Source: Pelecanus crispus
Taxonomy: Eukaryota; Chordata; Aves; Pelecaniformes; Pelecanidae
Length of the DNA stretch: 64,000 bases
Assembly (NCBI RefSeq): GCF_030463565.1
Contig: NC_134676.1
Coordinates: forward strand, 24,842,728-24,906,727
Reading direction: 5' to 3'
Below are positions 61,101 through 64,000 of this stretch, one piece after another (the first letter of the stretch is position 1; the number at the start of each line of letters is the position of its first letter). The position numbers and the translations under genes are program-made. Under the pieces are notes generated by a model. It had not been told where the DNA came from and did not search any database. It saw nothing but the letters and a program-made list of their open reading frames with translations.

Positions 61101-63341
61101 CCCATCCCATCGGGGCAGGGGGAGTGAGTGAGCGGCTGCGTGGTGCTTAGTGAGTGGCTGGGGCTAAACCACGACACTCTGCTTCCTCAAAATAAGGCAT
61201 TTTTATTCATCATGCAAGTACAAAATTCCTGGAGGAAATGTACACTATCATTGACATCGCTATACAATTCAAACATGCAGAATGCAGGTTATCAATATAA
61301 GTGGAGTTTGAATACATGCTAGACTTCTATTTTGAGAAACTCTCAATTTGATTTGTAACGTTCTAGCTCTTTTTGTTGTTTTGTGGGGAATGGGAACTGT
61401 TTAAATTACTTCCTGGCATAGACACTTAATTACACCGTGTTTTATCTTTTCATAGACACCAAGTAGGTACATAAGGTACCAATGAAAAACATCAGTCAAT
61501 TTTTTTCATCCCTTATGTCTCCACCTAACACTTCAGTGGGTGGGACTTGGGTTATTGCTACTCTACATGCACTAGAGGTATTTTACACAACTAAAATGAG
61601 TCAATTACTCAGAATACCCACCTCCTATCCTCTAACACATAGCATATGGTACCATGCTTTTGGCAGGGTACAGCTCTAAAATTAGGATTTCATATCTGTA
61701 TTAAAATGGTAAATTTTACATCAGCATTTAAGCACAACTGAGGTTTTGTAATATTTTTTGTTCAGAAAACAGAAACTTGATTCCTTCATATAGGCATTGG
61801 CTAAGGCTGCTCTAAGACATGTTATCAGGTGAATTTTCAGTCATAACCCAATGTTTATCAGTTTTATTATAAAAACAAAAGGAATGCTCTTCACCTCTCA
61901 TTATATGATTTCCAAAAACATTGCTTTCTTTCATCAGCTGAACACCATCATAAACTGATACAAGTTAAATTCATAGGTGACTACCACTTTTCAAATGCTC
62001 CAGATTCTGATGTAAAACCAAATCTTTTGGCTTTCGTTCTTTTGGGAGTATCCTTTGAATATCATGATACAAACGTTTCTTTCTTGTTTACATGAGTGAA
62101 CAACTACGCTGTAAAACCAACAGACACTGGAAGGAAGCACACGCCAAGTTTATCTTTTTAAGTTTATGCCTCTGAGAAGTGGGACTTGCTTTGCACCTCA
62201 GGAAAGTCTACTCTCCACACCTCAGATTTCAGGTAACTCAATGATCAACTGCCTGTTTATTGGACTGCCTGTTTATTGGACTGCTGGTCCTAGACTTCCT
62301 CTCCTTACCTCCAAACTCCTCCTCCGCTTCAGTGATACAACCAAAGACTGCTTGAAAAAGTGCAAAGGTCTTTCAAATAGATGCTATGAAAAGCTCATTG
62401 CAGAATTAAGACTTTTTGTTCTTCTCTTGCTTAATTCCACATTGTAATACCACCTGCCATGAAGTCTCCAGGAATCAGGGAAAAGGAATAAGAGCAGTAC
62501 GAAGGAGAAAGACAGATACTACAAAGTTAGAAAGACATAATGAATGTCTGTCAATGGAGGAATACACACAGAAGTCCATCTTTCTGTAGCTATGTCTACA
62601 GATAGATGGACTTGGATGTATAATAAAAACTATACCATACTGAAAATATTCACTGCCACGTGCTCTTTGGAATCACTATTCAAGTGAAAAAGAAATGCAA
62701 AGCATTTATTTTATTTTCCCGTATTCTTAGGATCTCTTAGCCTTCCCTCATAAATTACATGGAACTCTTGCAAGCAAGAAACAGGAGTTCTTCCCATATA
62801 CCAAAACCAATATATGGTAATTGTTTTACTTCCTCCATGGCCAGCACAGCTAGTATCAGACACAAAATGCAGAAAGAAACCAAACATAAAAGGAAGCAGA
62901 ACCGGCAGGCAAAAATTTATGAGACACATACACAGATCATTGCTATAGTCTGCATTATAGCACTGCTTAACTGGATGAGATTCAAAGTATCTGTTGCTCA
63001 AAATTAAGGCAGCACACATCTTGTAACTTTAGAACATTTTAAAATGAGAGATGTTTTAAAATTGATAATGTCAGAAACATTAACATCATCTTATTCATAG
63101 ATAATATTTGGTGGCAGTTTTAGTTAGGTCACTCCAGTTACTTCCTATGATAATATACATCACGCAGTTTAACACATGGGTATGTATTATACACACACAC
63201 ACACGCACACACACATATATAAAAGCACCTTTATCACTTACCTTCCAAGCTTTCTTGTTCATCTGGAGTGAAGGTATCCATCTGACTCTGCTCTCTCAAG
63301 AAATGGATGACTGCATAAACCAAGCGTTTGACTGATGACAT
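43012..63341 (-). CDS. SGTB: SGTB, small glutamine-rich TPR co-chaperone beta (whole gene, 10 coding exons)
   Basis: SGTB is a cytosolic co-chaperone that binds Hsp70/Hsp90 through TPRs and, like SGTA, handles hydrophobic clients. Coding exons in transcript order: 63242-63341, 57303-57406, 56457-56526, 53957-54056, 50228-50332, 47211-47349, 47061-47123, 44928-44965, 44598-44681, 43012-43123. They sum to 915 bp, exactly 304 residues plus stop, the mammalian length. Residues 1-70 form the N-terminal dimerisation region ([20 protein letters not shown]...), about 85-186 three TPRs, about 207-240 the [20 protein letters not shown] segment, about 245-265 a Gly/Ala-rich stretch, and about 270-285 the Gln-rich tail; it ends EEHS. 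It is convergent with TRAPPC13. Confidence 0.96.
43124..44597 (-). other. SGTB: SGTB intron 9
   Basis: A 1.47-kb AT-rich intron with donor gtaagta. I see nothing else in it. Confidence 0.8.
44598..44681 (-). CDS. SGTB: SGTB exon 9 (Gly/Ala-rich segment)
   Basis: Acceptor ctgttccag, donor CATGC|gtaagt. Encodes [20 protein letters not shown] and DLSSLIH, with split codons at both ends. Confidence 0.95.
44928..44965 (-). CDS. SGTB: SGTB exon 8 (38 bp)
   Basis: A small exon: acceptor ctattctag, donor CAACT|gtaagt. Encodes [12 protein letters not shown] plus two bases. Skipping it would shift the frame. Confidence 0.93.
44966..47060 (-). other. SGTB: SGTB intron 7
   Basis: A 2.1-kb intron. It contains a C16-A9 homopolymer block at 45276-45300, so the transcript would carry T9-G16. 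The plus-strand open frame at 46073-46363 has no family similarity. No mobile element is recognised with confidence. Confidence 0.75.
45276..45300. repeat. C16-A9 homopolymer block
   Basis: Sixteen C residues followed by nine A residues. On the SGTB sense strand this is an uninterrupted G16 run. It is prone to sequencing and replication error. Confidence 0.9.
47061..47123 (-). CDS. SGTB: SGTB exon 7
   Basis: Acceptor tttgtttgtag, donor ATG|gtgagt. Encodes [20 protein letters not shown] then M; 63 bp, symmetric in phase 0. Confidence 0.95.
47211..47349 (-). CDS. SGTB: SGTB exon 6 (third TPR)
   Basis: Separated from exon 7 by an 87-bp intron. Acceptor ttcacattag, donor CCT|gtaagt. Encodes [20 protein letters not shown] then [20 protein letters not shown] and RDMSSP, including the TPR signature A..SYQKAL.LDP. 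Confidence 0.96.
47350..50227 (-). other. SGTB: SGTB intron 5
   Basis: A 2.9-kb intron with donor gtaagc. Open frames on both strands (48319-48624, 48567-48773, 49343-49537, 49726-49962) are short and lack similarity. No repeat family is recognised. Confidence 0.75.
50228..50332 (-). CDS. SGTB: SGTB exon 5 (second TPR)
   Basis: Acceptor ctcctag, donor ATGGG|gtaagc. Encodes [20 protein letters not shown] then [14 protein letters not shown], a classic TPR with the carboxylate-clamp region. Confidence 0.96.
52469..52605. repeat. 137-bp direct repeat, copy 1
   Basis: From ca-acctaactcacaaaaacct to catgataaatttc. It aligns without gaps to 53709-53845, with about six mismatches by my count. The two copies bracket the gag-derived fragment. 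Confidence 0.93.
52606..53708 (-). mobile_element. Endogenous retrovirus fragment (gag region), degraded
   Basis: About 1.1 kb on the minus strand that I recognise as gag/leader sequence of a common avian endogenous retrovirus group. Two stretches, 53260-53006 and 52996-52634, are in the same frame and are interrupted by a single in-frame TGA at about 53006-53008; together they encode a basic Lys/Ser-rich stretch, an acidic Glu-rich stretch and then a conserved gag-like segment. A further open piece lies upstream (53627-53385, hydrophobic stretch near its middle). There is no pol, no env and no adjoining LTR. It is a relic with no complete gene. The class assignment is from memory of similar sequences. 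Confidence 0.7.
53709..53845. repeat. 137-bp direct repeat, copy 2
   Basis: Second copy of the repeat at 52469-52605, same orientation, about 96% identical by eye. Outside the repeats the flanking sequences differ at once. It ends about 110 bp before SGTB exon 4. Confidence 0.93.
53957..54056 (-). CDS. SGTB: SGTB exon 4 (first TPR)
   Basis: Acceptor aatttatttcag, donor AACAG|gtaaaa. Encodes [20 protein letters not shown] then [12 protein letters not shown] with split codons at both ends. Confidence 0.96.
54057..56456 (-). other. SGTB: SGTB intron 3
   Basis: A 2.4-kb intron with an unusual donor (gtttgt). Open frames on both strands have no similarity. No repeat family is recognised. Confidence 0.75.
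56457..56526 (-). CDS. SGTB: SGTB exon 3
   Basis: Acceptor gtacatacag, donor GAAG|gtttgt. Encodes [20 protein letters not shown] and KDE plus one base. The donor keeps GT but lacks the usual purine at position +3. Confidence 0.93.
56527..57302 (-). other. SGTB: SGTB intron 2
   Basis: A 776-bp intron with donor gtaaga. Nothing else is recognised. Confidence 0.8.
57303..57406 (-). CDS. SGTB: SGTB exon 2
   Basis: Acceptor tttttacttgtaag, donor CACAAG|gtaaga. Encodes [20 protein letters not shown] then [15 protein letters not shown], completing the N-terminal dimerisation region. Confidence 0.94.
59804..59994. repeat. Minisatellite, five 36/37-bp units
   Basis: Five adjacent units: 59804-59840, 59841-59877, 59878-59913, 59914-59950, 59951-59986, plus an 8-base partial copy. 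The core is aacagctggggctcacacaa followed by acaccaaccacct. Units alternate between two edge variants (gccc and gac before aacag), and the last carries an a-to-g change. The frames open on both strands through this array are by-products of the repeat. Confidence 0.95.
60584..61176 (+). mobile_element. Solo LTR 3 of an avian ERV family
   Basis: Starts tgtcctggtttcagctggga and ends ggggctaaaccacgaca, with TG...CA ends. A perfect 5-bp target-site duplication, ctctg, flanks it at 60579-60583 and 61177-61181. It is the plus-strand counterpart of LTR 2 and is close to it in sequence. An expanded (TTA)n run occupies about 60949-61003, and an ATTAAA-type signal follows near 61040. It lies in SGTB intron 1, opposite to SGTB. 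Confidence 0.94.
60949..61003. repeat. (TTA)n microsatellite inside LTR 3
   Basis: A run of about 15 TTA/ATT units with a few interruptions. The same position in LTR 2 has a shorter, interrupted run, and LTR 1 has none. Confidence 0.9.
63191..63222. repeat. (CA)n microsatellite
   Basis: An ACAC run interrupted once by a G and followed by TATATA, 20 bases from the SGTB exon 1 donor. Confidence 0.9.
63242..63341 (-). CDS. SGTB: SGTB exon 1 of the coding region (start codon)
   Basis: ATG at 63341 (context AAAATGT). Encodes [20 protein letters not shown] then [13 protein letters not shown] plus one base; donor GAAG|gtaagt. It matches the start of vertebrate SGTB. Confidence 0.95.
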
Positions 63342-64000
63342 TTTGAAATTGACGAATTTCTCCTATGTCTTAAAAACAACAGGACCTCTTATTTCAGAAA
63401 AATTAATTCCTAGACTATTCCAACCTTCCAACCTCCTACTGACCTCAGTAAGAAGTACACACAATACACAAGAACTTATCCTTCACCAGAAAGCCCAATA
63501 AAGCAATGCCTTGAAACAAGTGGTTAAATCGTATGGATTACGGAGGACTCCCTACAATCATCTAGTCTACCAGCAAAAGAGCACAGATTTCCTCAGATTC
63601 ATTCCTGTGGGGGAATTCACCGAGGCGAAAATAATTTAGCAATTTATTTTTCATTTTTATTTTTTTATAGTTTCTATTTTAATTCTAGGACATATGCACT
63701 TGCTGAACTCAGGAGCACATGCCGAACTCAAAATCAATTAAAAAGCCACGTTGATAAATACAATGACATAAAGAAACACACTTTAATAAAAGGTATTCTA
63801 TTCTCTGACGTGCTGCTGAATGGTCTATATTCACTTTGGACAAAAAAACTGGAACACTGTGACCTCAGTGCACACTTGTGATTAGTGACACTACTGGCTC
63901 AGCCTGATTTGCATTCAGCATCAGCTGGGACTTACGTAACTTGGAGGAAAATTTCAGCTCCAACTTCCCAAGTTATTTCTCCTTAAACCGTTTCGATTTA
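63342..64000 (-). other. SGTB: SGTB 5' UTR remnant and upstream intron, off the right edge
   Basis: A likely splice acceptor (minus strand, gttgtttttaagacatag) ends at 63363, giving a 21-base 5' UTR piece before the ATG. Beyond it the sequence is AT-rich without a CpG island, so the first non-coding exon and promoter should lie outside the window. Nothing else is recognised. Confidence 0.55.

Larger units (their letters stand above)
57407..63241 (-). other. SGTB: SGTB intron 1 (first coding intron)
   Basis: A 5.8-kb AT-rich intron with donor gtaagtg. It holds a 36/37-bp minisatellite (59804-59994), solo LTR 3 (60584-61176) and a CA microsatellite (63191-63222). A 17-bp tandem duplication (ctgcctgtttattggac) lies at about 62249-62283. 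The rest (57,407-59,700, 61,177-63,190) shows no gene or recognised element. Confidence 0.8.

Noticed and set aside
60949-61110. Leu/Ile homopolymer frames in LTR 3.
   Set aside because: They are translations of the TTA microsatellite inside the LTR.

Overview
The window is nuclear DNA from a bird, most likely a neoavian. Three things point there: CR1 LINE fragments with their typical 3' ends, solo LTRs and a gag fragment of avian endogenous retrovirus type, and the vertebrate gene block TRIM23 - TRAPPC13/SHLD3 - SGTB (human 5q12.3). Coding exons are short and separated by long AT-rich introns. Exons were placed by reading splice sites and comparing the translations with the vertebrate proteins as I remember them. 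No database search was possible.

Layout. 1-12,913, minus strand: 5' part of TRIM23 (exons 1 and 2, RING finger). The rest of the gene should lie beyond the left edge. Its intron 2 holds three CR1 fragments and a solo LTR. About 12,430-13,880: a CpG-island divergent promoter between TRIM23 and TRAPPC13, whose start codons are 515 bp apart, with four ZNF143/THAP11-like sites, an NRF1-like palindrome and a YY1-like site. 13,429-38,294, plus strand: TRAPPC13, 13 coding exons including an 18-nt microexon; the exon lengths sum to a complete frame of 416 or 417 residues. SHLD3 is an intact single-exon frame nested on the same strand in TRAPPC13 intron 1. About 38.5-39.7 kb: a short convergent intergenic gap. 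39.7-63.36 kb, minus strand: SGTB, 10 coding exons summing to exactly 304 residues, with a probable 3.3-kb 3' UTR. Its 5' non-coding exon and promoter appear to lie beyond the right edge. SGTB introns hold a gag-derived retroviral fragment between two 137-bp direct repeats, a 36/37-bp minisatellite and a solo LTR.

The genes do not form one pathway: TRIM23 is an E3 ligase with an ARF-like domain, TRAPPC13 a TRAPP vesicle-tethering subunit, SHLD3 a DNA end-protection factor and SGTB a TPR co-chaperone. The organisational themes are the divergent promoter, the nested SHLD3 gene and the convergent TRAPPC13/SGTB ends. I found no convincing new biological system. The most useful leads are the promoter architecture, the microexon plus tandem-acceptor choices in TRAPPC13, and the retroviral fragment flanked by an unusually long duplication.
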